From NCBI GenBank assembly GCA_023418595.1, contig JAEZZI010000006.1, positions 124,001 to 188,000 on the forward strand: a stretch of 64,000 nt of DNA. The letters are read 5' to 3'. Below are positions 1 to 9,071 of this stretch, one piece after another (position 1 is the first letter of the stretch; each line of letters opens with the position of its first letter). The notes under the pieces were generated by a model. The model saw nothing but the letters and a program-made list of their open reading frames with translations. It was not told the origin of the DNA and made no database searches. This DNA comes from Pseudomonadota bacterium (GTDB taxonomy: Bacteria > Pseudomonadota > Alphaproteobacteria > Sphingomonadales > Sphingomonadaceae). Position numbers and translations under genes: made by a program.

Positions 1-1
1 G

Positions 2-826
2 ATCCAGCCGGGCCAGGCGCTCGTCTCCACCTCGCGCTTCTTTGCGGGCGCAAAGGAAGTCGACCTGCTCGACCAGTATGAGGCCGAAGGCATTCCGCTG
101 TTCGGCAAGGCGATCGACTGGGGCTGGTTCGAAATCGTCGAAAAACCGATCTTCCATTATCTCGACTGGCTGTTCCGTCTGGTCGGCAATTTCGGTCTCG
201 CGATCATCCTGCTAACCTTCACCATCCGCCTGATCATGTTCCCGATCGCGCAGAAGCAGTTTGCGTCCTTCGCCTCGATGCGGGCGATCCAGCCCAAGAT
301 GAAGGCGCTTCAGGAACGCTACAAGGAAGACAAGCCGCGTCTCCAGCAGGAGATGATGAAGCTGTACAAGGACGAAAAGGTCAATCCGCTCGCGGGCTGC
401 CTGCCGACCTTGCTCCAGATTCCGATCTTCTATGCGCTGTACAAGGTGCTGATGCTGACCATCGAAATGCGGCATCAGCCGTTCGTTCTGTGGATTCAGG
501 ATCTGTCCGCGCCCGATCCGCTGACCCCGCTCAACCTGTTCGGGCTGCTCGCCTTCACCCCGCCCAGCTTCCTGCACATCGGTGTCTTCCCGATCCTGCT
601 CGGCATTTCGATGTGGGCGCAGTTCAAGCTCAACCCCGCGCCGATGGACGAAATCCAGAAGCAGGTATTCGCGCTGATGCCATGGGTGCTGATGTTCGTC
701 ATGGCGCCGTTCGCGGTCGGCTTGCAGGTCTACTGGATCACCAGCAACCTGCTGACCATCGCGCAGCAAAAGTGGCTCTATTCGCGGCATCCCGCGCTCA
801 AGGCCGCCGAAGCGAAGCCGAAATGA
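2..826 (+). CDS. yidC: Membrane protein insertase YidC (5' truncated by window edge)
   Basis: YidC/Oxa1 inserts proteins into the inner membrane, alone or with SecYEG. The reading frame is open from the first base of the window, so the N-terminal transmembrane segment and most of the periplasmic domain are missing. About 274 residues remain. They hold the conserved insertase core: a hydrophobic helix (FGLAIILLTFTIRLIMFP), the basic cytoplasmic hairpin with MKALQERYK, the KVNPLAGCLP stretch that opens the next helix, and two further hydrophobic segments ending in VYWITSNLLTIAQQ. The stop overlaps the start of engB by 4 bases (ATGA), which suggests translational coupling. The order yidC-engB is common in proteobacteria. 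Identification is secure; only the missing 5' end is unknown. Confidence 0.97.
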   Translation: MQPGQALVSTSRFFAGAKEVDLLDQYEAEGIPLFGKAIDWGWFEIVEKPIFHYLDWLFRLVGNFGLAIILLTFTIRLIMFPIAQKQFASFASMRAIQPKMKALQERYKEDKPRLQQEMMKLYKDEKVNPLAGCLPTLLQIPIFYALYKVLMLTIEMRHQPFVLWIQDLSAPDPLTPLNLFGLLAFTPPSFLHIGVFPILLGISMWAQFKLNPAPMDEIQKQVFALMPWVLMFVMAPFAVGLQVYWITSNLLTIAQQKWLYSRHPALKAAEAKPK

Positions 827-1461
827 GCACCTTCGACGAGGAAGCGATCGAGTCCGCGCGAAAGACCTTCGCCGGGCCGATCGCCTTCCTGAAATCGGCG
901 CCCAGCCTGCAATTCATCCCCGATGCGGATGTGCCGGAGGTGGCGTTTGCGGGCCGGTCGAATGTCGGCAAATCCTCGCTGCTCAACGCGCTGACCGGGC
1001 GCAACGGCCTCGCCCGCACGTCGAACACGCCGGGCCGCACGCAAGAGCTGAACTTTTTCGACGTGGGCGAGCCGCTCAATTTCCGGCTGGTCGACATGCC
1101 AGGATACGGATTTGCCAAGGCGCCCAAGGATATCGTCAAGAAATGGCGCTTTCTGGTGAACGACTATCTGCGCGGGCGTCAGGCGCTGAAACGCGCGCTG
1201 GTGCTGATCGACAGCCGCCACGGCATCAAGGACGTCGATCGCGAAATCCTGGACATGCTCGACAAGGCGGCGGTCAGCTACCGGCTGGTGTTGACCAAGG
1301 CCGACAAGATCAAGGCGAGCGAGCTGGAAGCGGTGACGAAGGCGACCGCGGACGAAGCCCGCAAGCGTCCGGCAGCGCATCCCGACATTCTCCAGACGTC
1401 GAGCGAAAAGGGCATGGGCATCGCCGAACTCCGCGCGGCGGTGATCGAGGCGATCGGCTGA
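823..1461 (+). CDS. engB: Ribosome biogenesis GTP-binding protein EngB (YihA/YsxC)
   Basis: This is an essential TrmE-Era-EngA-EngB-type GTPase that helps large-subunit ribosome assembly. The 212-residue length is typical. The P-loop GRSNVGKSS lies at about residues 44-52, the G3 motif DMPGYG near residue 90, and the G4 motif TKAD near residue 154. An open frame continues upstream into yidC, but the ATG at 823, overlapping the yidC stop as ATGA, gives the usual N terminus, so I chose it. The gene is probably cotranscribed with yidC. A 24-bp palindrome just after the stop may end transcription from this side. Confidence 0.96.
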   Translation: MSTFDEEAIESARKTFAGPIAFLKSAPSLQFIPDADVPEVAFAGRSNVGKSSLLNALTGRNGLARTSNTPGRTQELNFFDVGEPLNFRLVDMPGYGFAKAPKDIVKKWRFLVNDYLRGRQALKRALVLIDSRHGIKDVDREILDMLDKAAVSYRLVLTKADKIKASELEAVTKATADEARKRPAAHPDILQTSSEKGMGIAELRAAVIEAIG

Positions 1462-1474
1462 CAATCAAACTCCG

Positions 1475-1498
1475 TGCTCCCGCCTGCGCGGGAGCACC
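1475..1498. repeat. Short palindrome, CTCCCGCCTGCGCGGGAG type (family E)
   Basis: This hairpin-forming GC-rich palindrome lies between the convergent genes engB and the ExoD-family gene. The same core recurs as pairs at 9667-9746 and 60864-60942. There is no T-run after it, so any termination role is inferred. Confidence 0.7.
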
Positions 1499-1516
1499 GC
1501 ATTTCCTCGCGACAAA

Positions 1517-2116
1517 TCACTGCCCCAGCAACGCAACCGCTGCGAACCCCAGCGCCGCGACCGACGCGGCCATCGCCACCGCCATCAGCGCCCCGTCCCT
1601 GACCAGCAGCGCCAGCCCGAACGCGGCGATCGCCGCCATCGGCGCGGTGCTGGCAAACGGGATCAATTCCAGCGGCGGGACGGTCGCGCACAACAATATG
1701 CACATCGCCGCCGCGATCCGGTCGAACGGCGGACCGGTCAGCCATTTCAGCCGCCCCTGGAACCAGCGATCCATCCACCTGCCGACCCCAGCCAGCTTGT
1801 CGGCGGCCTTTACCACCTTGTCGCCCTTCACATGGCGGCGTTCGAGAAAGCCGGGCAGCCAGACATGGTCGCGACCGAACAATATCTGCGCCGCCGACAG
1901 CGCGATGATGATCGCAAGCAATGTCGGCACGGCGGGAATTCCGCCGATCGGCGATACCTCGATCAGGGCGGGCACCAGCAGGAACGGCCCGACGCTGCGC
2001 TTGCCGAACGCTTCGACCGCTTCGCCCAGTTCGACGGGATCGCGGTGCGCGTTCGCGCCCATGTTGCGCAGACGATCCAGAATTTCGCTAACGCTGTGAG
2101 GATCGCCGGCCATCAT
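1517..2116 (-). CDS. ExoD-family integral membrane protein
   Basis: The protein has 199 residues. Its N-terminal half (SEILDRLRNMG, then FGKRSVGPFLLVPALIEVSPIGGIPAVPT) matches the exopolysaccharide synthesis ExoD family, named after Rhizobium exoD, mutants of which are alkali-sensitive and alter exopolysaccharide. It has a hydrophobic segment near residues 40-75 and two or three more near the C terminus (ending ALGFAAVALLGQ). The conserved GRDHVWLPGFLERRHV loop is present. The biochemical role of the family is not established. The gene is convergent with engB and divergent from the glutathione transferase. The start is ATG 2116, with a second ATG directly after it. Confidence 0.85.
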   Translation of the reverse strand: MMAGDPHSVSEILDRLRNMGANAHRDPVELGEAVEAFGKRSVGPFLLVPALIEVSPIGGIPAVPTLLAIIIALSAAQILFGRDHVWLPGFLERRHVKGDKVVKAADKLAGVGRWMDRWFQGRLKWLTGPPFDRIAAAMCILLCATVPPLELIPFASTAPMAAIAAFGLALLVRDGALMAVAMAASVAALGFAAVALLGQ

Positions 2117-2190
2117 TCCGCCAACGAAATGGAGCGACGACGGTTCCTCACGCTCGACAGCCGCAGTCCTGCGCGGCTATCCCCTCCGCC

Positions 2191-2856
2191 ATGCTAAAGC
2201 TCATCATCGGCAACAAGGCCTATTCATCCTGGTCGCTGCGCGGCTGGCTCGCGGCGAAGCAATCGGGACTGAAGTTCGACGAAGTCGTCGTCCCCTTGTA
2301 CGACGCCGAATGGGACAAGCGCCGTGAAGGCGACGAATTCGCGCCCGGCGGCGGCAAGGTGCCGATCCTTTGGGACGGCGACGTCGTCGTATGGGACAGC
2401 CTGGCGATCGTCGAATATCTCAACGAGAAATCCGGCGGCGACAAATTCTGGCCCGCCAACGAAGGCGCACGTGCGATGGCGCGGTCGATGGCCGCGGAAA
2501 TGCATTCGGGCTTCGCCGCGCTGCGCCGCAAATGCCCGATGAATATCCGCCAGGTCTATGAGCCGAAACGTCCCGACGAGGACGTGATGGCCGATATCCA
2601 GCGGATCATGGAAATCTGGGCACAGGCCCGCGCGCGCTATGGCGGCGGCGGCGATTTCCTGTTCGGCGAATTCGGCGCTGCGGACATCATGTATGCGCCC
2701 GTCGTGACCCGCCTCGTCACCTATTCGCTACCGGTCGCGCGTTTCGCGCCCGGTTACATGCAGGCGGTGCTCGCGCATTCATTCATGCAGGACTGGATCG
2801 CATCGGCGCAGGAAGAGGAATGGGTGCTCGAACAATATGAGCAAACCGCGGATTAG
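2191..2856 (+). CDS. Glutathione S-transferase family protein
   Basis: The 221-residue protein has the two-domain GST layout. The N-terminal thioredoxin fold begins IGNKAYSSWSLRGWL, in which the SSWS segment would supply the serine that activates glutathione. The glutathione gamma-glutamyl site is seen as GKVPILWDGDVVVWDSLAIVEYL. The helical C-terminal domain starts near residue 90 and contains the FGAADIMYAPVV motif, whose Asp is the usual N-cap residue. Such proteins conjugate glutathione to electrophiles or act in thiol redox chemistry; the substrate cannot be read from sequence. It stands alone between the ExoD-family gene and a short gap. Confidence 0.92.
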   Translation: MLKLIIGNKAYSSWSLRGWLAAKQSGLKFDEVVVPLYDAEWDKRREGDEFAPGGGKVPILWDGDVVVWDSLAIVEYLNEKSGGDKFWPANEGARAMARSMAAEMHSGFAALRRKCPMNIRQVYEPKRPDEDVMADIQRIMEIWAQARARYGGGGDFLFGEFGAADIMYAPVVTRLVTYSLPVARFAPGYMQAVLAHSFMQDWIASAQEEEWVLEQYEQTAD

Positions 2857-3010
2857 GGTCCGATTCCGTCCGTCCGACCGGGGAACCACCTTGCCTTCAA
2901 ACGGTTAACTTCGGGTCGATCTGCGACGAAGGGGGCATCGACTCTTGCGTTCGCCCCGGATAATCGTTCGTCGGGTCGCGTTGTGATATCGCGTAAAGGG
3001 GGGCAATCCC

Positions 3011-3235
3011 ATGCCTGCTGTTCGTTTGATTCTGGGCGGCGACCATGCCCGTTTCCTGGATACCGTCGAATTGAGCCGCCTGCCTGAGATCGGCGGTCGT
3101 CTGGCGCTGGAGCGCGAAGGACGCGCTTTCGACCTGGAAGTCGTCGCGGTCGAAACGATGCAATCGGGCGGCGGACTATTCGGCGCGAGCGAGCCCTTCG
3201 CCATCTGTCGCGACGTTCTGGAACGTCAGCACTAA
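3011..3235 (+). CDS. Small conserved-looking hypothetical protein
   Basis: This 74-residue ORF starts at an ATG preceded by a good purine-rich ribosome-binding site (AAAGGGGGGC, about 6 bases before the start). It is charged and soluble, with no signal peptide, membrane segment or cysteine pair; one cysteine occurs near the C terminus (FAICRDVLE). I do not recognise a family. It stands alone, with 154 bases before it and 117 bases before dapE. Codon use matches the neighbours, so I think it is a real gene of unknown function. Confidence 0.6.
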   Translation: MPAVRLILGGDHARFLDTVELSRLPEIGGRLALEREGRAFDLEVVAVETMQSGGGLFGASEPFAICRDVLERQH

Positions 3236-3352
3236 TTTAGAACTCGCTGCCGTCCTTGCGGTGGACTCCCCGCCCCTACCCGGCGTGCGGATAGCCGGAA
3301 GCGTTGGTCTGCGGGATTGTGTCGAGCGACAGCTTGGGCAATGCATCCTCCG

Positions 3353-4501
3353 ATGACCGACCCAGCCTTTATGCCCGACCTGATCGAACTCACCAAGGCG
3401 CTGATCGACACCGAAAGCGTCACGCCCGCGCGCGGTGAGGTGTTCGACGTGATGGAAGCGGCACTGGTCGCGCAAGGGTTCGAGGTCGACCGCTTCGTCG
3501 CCGGGGAAGCGCCGGACGGGCCGGTCGAAAACCTGCTCGCGGTGCGGGGGGTCGGCGGACCGCATTTCGCGTTTGCCGGGCATCTCGACGTGGTGCCGCC
3601 CGGCAGCGGCTGGGCAAGCGATCCCTTTGCCGCAGAGGTGCGCGGCGACTTGCTCTACGGGCGCGGCGCGGTGGACATGAAGGGGGCGATCGCCGCCTTT
3701 ACCCATGCCGCCGCGCAGCACCGCGATCATCCTGGCACGGTCAGCCTAATCATCACCGGCGACGAGGAAGGTCCGGCGATCTTCGGCACCCGCGCGCTCA
3801 TCGACCGGATGGCGGCGCGTAACCTCTCCCCTGACCTGTGCCTGGTGGGCGAGCCCACATCGGCGCACCGGCTGGGCGACACGATCAAGATCGGGCGGCG
3901 CGGATCGGTCAACATCTGGATCACGGTCGAAGGGCGTCAGGGCCATGTCGCCTATCCGCATCTGGCCGACAATCCGATCCCCCGGCTGGTCGCGGCACTT
4001 GCCGAAATCGACGCCATCGTGCTGGACGAAGGCACCGACTGGTTCCAGCCATCGAATATCGAGGTGACCGACCTGAATGTCGGCAACCCCGCGACCAACG
4101 TCATCCCAGCGCGTGCCGCCGCCCGGCTGTCGATTCGCTTCAACGACCTGCACCGCGGCGACGATCTGGGCGCGCGGATCACCGAGATCGTCCAGCGCCA
4201 TGCCCCCGGCGCGGCGGTTGAGGTCAAGATCAGCGGCGAGGCGTTCCTGACCGAGCCCGGCGCGCTGTCGTCGCTGGTCGCTGACGCGGTGGAGGCTCGC
4301 ACCGGCATCCGTCCCGAACTGTCGACCAGCGGCGGGACGTCGGATGCGCGGTTCCTGTCGAAGCTCTGCCCCGTGGTGGAATTCGGTTTGCTAAACGCGA
4401 CGATGCACAAGCTGGACGAGGCGGTCGCGGTCGCCGATCTGCACGCGTTATCCGATATTTACGGGGACATCCTGACTCGGGCGCTCAATTCGAATCTGTA
4501 A
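3353..4501 (+). CDS. dapE: Succinyl-diaminopimelate desuccinylase DapE
   Basis: DapE hydrolyses N-succinyl-LL-diaminopimelate to LL-diaminopimelate and succinate, a step to both lysine and peptidoglycan cross-links. The 382-residue M20-family enzyme shows the metal ligands FAGHLDVVP and YGRGAVDMKG, the catalytic glutamate in ITGDEEGPA, the NVGNPATNVIPA dimerisation segment, and the C-terminal STSGGTSDARF and VEFG motifs. The frame is open upstream to a TTG at 3317 and an ATG at 3341; I chose ATG 3353 (MTDPAF) because it gives the usual N terminus, although no strong ribosome-binding site decides it. The gene stands alone. Confidence 0.95.
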   Translation: MTDPAFMPDLIELTKALIDTESVTPARGEVFDVMEAALVAQGFEVDRFVAGEAPDGPVENLLAVRGVGGPHFAFAGHLDVVPPGSGWASDPFAAEVRGDLLYGRGAVDMKGAIAAFTHAAAQHRDHPGTVSLIITGDEEGPAIFGTRALIDRMAARNLSPDLCLVGEPTSAHRLGDTIKIGRRGSVNIWITVEGRQGHVAYPHLADNPIPRLVAALAEIDAIVLDEGTDWFQPSNIEVTDLNVGNPATNVIPARAAARLSIRFNDLHRGDDLGARITEIVQRHAPGAAVEVKISGEAFLTEPGALSSLVADAVEARTGIRPELSTSGGTSDARFLSKLCPVVEFGLLNATMHKLDEAVAVADLHALSDIYGDILTRALNSNL

Positions 4502-4520
4502 TTTGGCTCAATCCTAAATC

Positions 4521-4616
4521 CCGCTCGTGCTAAGCCTGTCGAAGCACTGTCGTTTCTTCGTGCCAAGAAGGACAGCATTTCGATACGCAGCCATCGCGGC
4601 TACTCAATGCGAACGG
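4521..4616. repeat. Intergenic palindromic repeat (family B, first copy)
   Basis: A long imperfect inverted repeat has arms resembling CGTGCTGAGCTTGTCGAAGCAC and its complement, with GCTTCGATACGCGG-like sequence on the far side. A better-preserved copy lies at 63160-63256. It sits between the convergent genes dapE and the GGDEF-EAL gene and fills most of the gap. It encodes nothing. Confidence 0.8.
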
Positions 4617-4649
4617 GATGAGGTGATTCTGATTTAACGCTGCGGGCAC

Positions 4650-6323
4650 TCACGCCCGAATCGCGCGATCGCGTTCCTCGCGAATCCAGTCGAGGAACGC
4701 GACCTCCGCCATTGGCTGGGCGATGGCATAACCCTGAAGCACGTCGCAGCCGATCACGCGCAGCACATCGGCCTGCTCGACCGATTCGATCCCCTCCGCC
4801 ACCGCTTCGCAATTGAGCCCGTGGATCAGGCCGATGACGGCTTGCGCGATGGTGCGTGCTTCGTGACGCACGACGACATTTTCGACCAGGCTGCGGTCGA
4901 GCTTCACCCGGTCCACCGGCAGATCGCGCAGGCGGGCCAAGTTCGAATAGCCGGTGCCGAAATCATCGATCGCGACCGAAGCCCCTTCGGCGCGCAATTC
5001 GGCGATCGCGTCGATCACGTCGTCCGAACAATGCATCGCCAGCGATTCGGTGATCTCCAGCTCGAGCAGGCGCGCAGGCGCGTTCGCCCGGCGAAGCGCA
5101 TCATGGAGCCGCCGGAAAAACGTCGCATGGTCGAGCTGACGCGGACTGATATTGACCGCGAGGCGCTGCTCGACGCCCAGATCGGCCCAGCGCGAGATGG
5201 TCGCCGCGACCGAACCCACCACCCATTCGCCGATTTCGACGATCAGGCCGGTTTCCTCGGCACGCTGGATGAAATTGGCGGGGAAGCGCACGCCGTCGCG
5301 GTGATGCCAGCGCAGCAACGCTTCCGCCCCGACGATCCGCCCGGTGCGCGATGCGACCTGCGGCTGGAAGGCGAGTTCGAATTCGCCGTTCTGGATCGCG
5401 GTGCGCAATTCGCTTTCCAGGCGGACCCGCGCGATCAGTCGCGACGCCAGATGGTCGGAGAAATACTCGGCCCGGCCGCGCCCATTGGCCTTTGCGTGAT
5501 ACATGGCCGCGTCGGCGGCGCGCATCAGTTCGGTCAGGCTGGGGCCGTGATGCTGGCGGAATGCGACGCCGATCGACGCGCCGATCGACACCTGCTGGTC
5601 GGCAAGGTCGAAAGGACGGTTGAGCGCCGCCAATACGCCATCGGCGACCCGGTCGGCCTGCGCCGGATCAGACAGATGCGGAATCAGGATCGTGAATTCG
5701 TCGCCCGACAGGCGCCCGATCAGGGGCCGGTGCTCGCCCATATGGTCGACCGCCCGATCGGCGACCGCGCGCAGCCGTTCGGCAACCATCGCGAGCAACG
5801 CATCGCCTACGGCATGGCCCAGATTGTCGTTCACCGCCTTGAACCGGTCGAGATCGATGAAGAACAGCGCGGCGTCGGCAGACGGCGGCAGCAAGTCGAT
5901 CACGCTTTCGGCCGAACGACGGAAATTGGTGCGGTTGGCCAGCCCGGTGACCGGATCGAACAGCGCGAGGCGCTGGACGCTTGCGAGGTTGTTGTGAAGC
6001 TGGCCGAACAGATCCTCCATCGCGGTCGCCAGCGGCGGGACGCAACGCGCGACATCGTCGGGAATGGGGCTTTCGAGGTCACCTTTCGCGGCCTGGGCCA
6101 TGCGATCGATCGCGGCATCGACGGCACCGGCGGTGGAGGCGATGCTGCGCTCGGCAGAAGCCCAGCAGAACACCCCGCAGATGATCGCGGCGACCACGGC
6201 ATAGGCGGCGCTGTCGGCATCGACGCGCCCGTTGGATGTCGCGAACAGCGCCAGGATGAACGACACCGCGCCTGCACACAGGGCAAAGACGATCGCGCGC
6301 GATTTGAGCGAGAAATCGTCCAT
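4650..6323 (-). CDS. Membrane GGDEF-EAL protein, cyclic-di-GMP turnover
   Basis: The 557-residue protein has two N-terminal transmembrane helices (AIVFALCAGAVSFILALFAT and AAYAVVAAIICGVFCWA), a short linker, a GGDEF domain near residues 125-290 and an EAL domain near residues 300-550. The GGDEF signature reads SGDEF, a variant found in active diguanylate cyclases. The EAL side looks complete: EALLRWH, NISPRQ, LEITES, IDDFGTGYS, KLDRS and AEGIES are all present, so phosphodiesterase activity is likely. The frame opens at a GTG (6368); ATG 6323 (MDDFSLKSR) puts the charged start next to the first helix and was chosen. It is separated from the smr gene by 104 bases. Confidence 0.93.
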   Translation of the reverse strand: MDDFSLKSRAIVFALCAGAVSFILALFATSNGRVDADSAAYAVVAAIICGVFCWASAERSIASTAGAVDAAIDRMAQAAKGDLESPIPDDVARCVPPLATAMEDLFGQLHNNLASVQRLALFDPVTGLANRTNFRRSAESVIDLLPPSADAALFFIDLDRFKAVNDNLGHAVGDALLAMVAERLRAVADRAVDHMGEHRPLIGRLSGDEFTILIPHLSDPAQADRVADGVLAALNRPFDLADQQVSIGASIGVAFRQHHGPSLTELMRAADAAMYHAKANGRGRAEYFSDHLASRLIARVRLESELRTAIQNGEFELAFQPQVASRTGRIVGAEALLRWHHRDGVRFPANFIQRAEETGLIVEIGEWVVGSVAATISRWADLGVEQRLAVNISPRQLDHATFFRRLHDALRRANAPARLLELEITESLAMHCSDDVIDAIAELRAEGASVAIDDFGTGYSNLARLRDLPVDRVKLDRSLVENVVVRHEARTIAQAVIGLIHGLNCEAVAEGIESVEQADVLRVIGCDVLQGYAIAQPMAEVAFLDWIREERDRAIRA

Positions 6324-6427
6324 TGCCGCTGTCGTCGCCCCTTTCCCGGCCCAGTCCGGGCATTCCACGTCCAGCCCTGAACGCTAGCGGATAAGGGTTA
6401 AGAATCCTTGATCCTTGCGAACAAATC

Positions 6428-6991
6428 TCAACGCGAACGCCGCAGAATGACGTAAAGCGCACCCGCGCCGCCGTGTCGCGGATGCGCCGCGCGGACGGCG
6501 GCGATGCGGCTGGCATGGCGTGATCCCGCCAGCCAGTCGGCGATGCTCGCGCGGATCGCGCCGCGCGCATGCGGACGTTCGGAGTCGGCTCGGGGCGGCT
6601 TGCCGGTGACGAGCAGAATCACGCGGTCGCCGCAGGATACGGCGTCGCCGATTTCGGCTTCGAGCACGGCATGCGCCATCGCCAGCGAATATCCGTGCAG
6701 GTCGACCGTGCGGTCGGGGACGATGCTGCCCCGCGACAGCCTCTTGTCCCAACCGCCGTCGAGCGTGTTGGCGGAACGGCTGGCTTGCGTCTGAGTGGCG
6801 GTCGGCGCAGGAGCGGGCGTCGTCAGCGGCGCAGGCACCCTGCCCTTCACCCGCTTTGCCGGTTTCAGATCGACGGCGAGCAGATCGGCCATGCTGGCGT
6901 CGGCGACGATGCGCCGTTCGATCGGGCGGACGCTGGATCGAACGCGCTGCCACAGCGCGGCCTCGTCCGGGGTCAGTCGCCGCCCGGCCAC
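6428..6991 (-). CDS. Smr domain protein
   Basis: The roughly 187-residue protein ends in a Smr domain (about residues 90-185), recognised by TVDLHGYSLAMAHAVLE, VILLVTGK and a degenerate HPRHGGAGALYVILR. Smr domains of MutS2 and stand-alone proteins are nucleases or nucleic-acid binders. The first part is charged, and a Pro/Ala/Thr-rich linker follows (PLTTPAPAPTATQ). The frame is open far upstream inside mltA; I chose the GTG at 6991, one base after the mltA stop, giving MAGRRLTPDEAALW, the usual beginning of alphaproteobacterial Smr proteins. It closes a tim44-mltA-smr operon. Confidence 0.88.
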   Translation of the reverse strand: MAGRRLTPDEAALWQRVRSSVRPIERRIVADASMADLLAVDLKPAKRVKGRVPAPLTTPAPAPTATQTQASRSANTLDGGWDKRLSRGSIVPDRTVDLHGYSLAMAHAVLEAEIGDAVSCGDRVILLVTGKPPRADSERPHARGAIRASIADWLAGSRHASRIAAVRAAHPRHGGAGALYVILRRSR

Positions 6992-6992
6992 C

Positions 6993-8261
6993 TCACCGGA
7001 CGCCGAGCCGCGCGAGCGTGCCGCGCGGCACGAACACCCACGACGTACCGCGCGCCGACATGCCGCCCGCAATCGCCCGTGCCTCGTCGCCTGCACCCCA
7101 GAAGGTGTCGAAGCGATTGGTGCCCTTGATCGCGCCGCCGGTATCCTGCGCCACCCACAGGCCGGTTGCATCCTGGCGGTCCATCGACAGGAACACCGGC
7201 GCGCCCAGCGGCACGAAGCGCGGATCGGTCGCGACGGTGGCATGGCCGGTAACCGGCAGCCCCATCGCGCCGAGCGGGCCGGGACCGGTCAGTTCCTGAA
7301 AGAACACCCAGCTCTTGTTCTCGCGCATGATCGCGCGGCCTTCCGCCGGGTTGGCGCGCAGATACGCCATGATCCCTTGCATCGACGTCTGGCCGGGGCC
7401 GAGCAGCCCGCGTTCCTTCATCAGCGCGCCGATGCCGGTATAGTCGCGCCCGTTCTGGCTGGCATAGCCGATCCGCATCACCGACCCGTCGGGCAGCCTC
7501 AGCCGTCCCGACCCCTGAATCTGGAGGAAGAACAGCTCGACCGGATCGGCCGCCCAGGCGATTTCCAGCCCGCGCCCGGCCAGCGCGCCCTCCTCGATCT
7601 GCGTGCGGTCGTAATAGGGGACGAACTTGTCGCCATCCACGCGGCCGCGAATCCGCCTGCCCTTCAGGTCGTTCGCGAACAGCCCCAGATCAACCTCGAC
7701 CAGATCGGCGGGCTTGGCATAGACCGGCGCTTCATAGCCGCGCCTGCGCTCGCGCGATCCGCGGATTTCGGGTTCGTAGTAGCCGGTCGCAAAAGCACGC
7801 CCATCGGCGACCTGCACGGTTTCGAACTGGGTTTCGAAGAATCGCCGGGCGTCACCACCCCGCGCCATAGACGCCGCCGAACAGGCCGCCGCCCAGTCGC
7901 TGCCGCGCGTCAGTCCGGTGGCGTCGGTGCGACGCTGGAGCGACGGGCAACTGATCCTGAACGCATCGAGCGCGCGCCCCGCCATGTCGTTGTCGAAGGG
8001 AAGCGAGGCAATGGGCGGTCCGGCGCGCAAGCCCGCCTGAACCGCGCTGCCCGCCGCCGCATCGGCAGCGGGCGCGGCCACCGCCGCCATTGGCGTCGCC
8101 GCCGTCGGTTGGCGCACGGGCACCGGGCGATCGACAGGTCCCGAAGCGCCCCCCGCGCCCGGTCGATCAACCGGCGCGCCGGAGCCCGCATGGGGCGGCA
8201 CGATGCCGCCCGAACATGCCGCCAGCGCCGTCGCCAGCGCCACCACCCCCCAGTGTCGCAT
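6993..8261 (-). CDS. mltA: Membrane-bound lytic murein transglycosylase A (lipoprotein)
   Basis: MltA cleaves the glycan backbone of peptidoglycan, forming 1,6-anhydromuramyl ends. The 422-residue protein starts with a lipoprotein signal (VALATALAACSGG, lipid-carrying Cys near residue 16), then has a Pro/Ala-rich linker to about residue 80 before the catalytic domain. Family motifs include GYYEPEIRGS, the MltA insert domain, and the C-terminal 3D domain with the conserved aspartates in AQDTGGAIKG and DTFWGAGDEA. An open frame runs 300 bases upstream over the tim44 gene, but ATG 8261 gives the signal peptide. Only 5 bases separate it from tim44. Confidence 0.95.
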   Translation of the reverse strand: MRHWGVVALATALAACSGGIVPPHAGSGAPVDRPGAGGASGPVDRPVPVRQPTAATPMAAVAAPAADAAAGSAVQAGLRAGPPIASLPFDNDMAGRALDAFRISCPSLQRRTDATGLTRGSDWAAACSAASMARGGDARRFFETQFETVQVADGRAFATGYYEPEIRGSRERRRGYEAPVYAKPADLVEVDLGLFANDLKGRRIRGRVDGDKFVPYYDRTQIEEGALAGRGLEIAWAADPVELFFLQIQGSGRLRLPDGSVMRIGYASQNGRDYTGIGALMKERGLLGPGQTSMQGIMAYLRANPAEGRAIMRENKSWVFFQELTGPGPLGAMGLPVTGHATVATDPRFVPLGAPVFLSMDRQDATGLWVAQDTGGAIKGTNRFDTFWGAGDEARAIAGGMSARGTSWVFVPRGTLARLGVR

Positions 8262-8266
8262 CGGAC

Positions 8267-8908
8267 TCAGGCCTCGTCGGTTTCGGAAAGTTTCCAGTTG
8301 GGATCGTCGCTCTTCAGCGTGCGGGCGAAGGTCCAGACGTCGTGCGTATCGACTGCATCGGTCAGCGATCCGGCAATGACGTTGCCGTCGGCATCGCGCG
8401 TCACCGCCGCGATGTCGGCATCGAAGCGCACGGTGATACGCGCCACGCCGCCCGATACTTCCGCATCCGAAATGACGGCGCGTTCGATGGTGACCAGCCG
8501 GTTGTCGAGGACATGGCCAGCCTCTTCGCGCGCGACGATCGCGTCGCTGAACGCGTCGCACACCTCATCCTCGACCAGCCATTCGAGCGTGTCACGGTCG
8601 CCTTTCCAAAACGCCTCCAGGATCATCTTGTAGGCCGATTTGGCCCCGTCCAGGAACTGCGCCGCATCGAATGCACCGTCGGCGGCGACGATCTGACGTA
8701 GACCGGCCTCGGCACCCGGGTCGATCGACGGGTTGCGCGCGTCCTTGACCTCGGCGGGCATGTCAACCGTGCGCGGCAGCGGCGTCACGGTGCGATCCTC
8801 GGCGGGTTTGGGCAAGGGTTGCTCATGCCCGGTGCGCTTGCCGAGCACCGAATAGAGTCGCAGCGCCAGAAATGCCGCGATCATGGCGAGAAGAACAACG
8901 TAGAACAC
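8267..8908 (-). CDS. Tim44-like domain protein (TimA type)
   Basis: The 213-residue protein has an N-terminal membrane anchor (MFYVVLLAMIAAFLALRLYS), a short proline-rich linker and a Tim44-like domain from about residue 75 (FLDGAKSAYKMILEAFWKGDRDTL) to the end. Bacterial proteins of this family are related to the mitochondrial import motor subunit Tim44 and are membrane-associated; their bacterial role is poorly defined. The position next to secB, and in one operon with mltA and smr, is characteristic of alphaproteobacteria. The divergent gap of 163 bases must hold promoters for this operon and for secB. Confidence 0.9.
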   Translation of the reverse strand: MFYVVLLAMIAAFLALRLYSVLGKRTGHEQPLPKPAEDRTVTPLPRTVDMPAEVKDARNPSIDPGAEAGLRQIVAADGAFDAAQFLDGAKSAYKMILEAFWKGDRDTLEWLVEDEVCDAFSDAIVAREEAGHVLDNRLVTIERAVISDAEVSGGVARITVRFDADIAAVTRDADGNVIAGSLTDAVDTHDVWTFARTLKSDDPNWKLSETDEA

Positions 8909-9071
8909 CGAGCCTCCGGGGATTTGCTAGTCCGCTACATAGGCTCAACGCGCGCTCGATTCAAATGTTGCGCCCGTTGAATCGCCTGTCCGCCCCTGCT
9001 AGGCGCGGCGCTCAACGGCACGACCCGGCCATGCGGGCGCGCGCCACGACTTTTCACGGGGTAACGAACAG

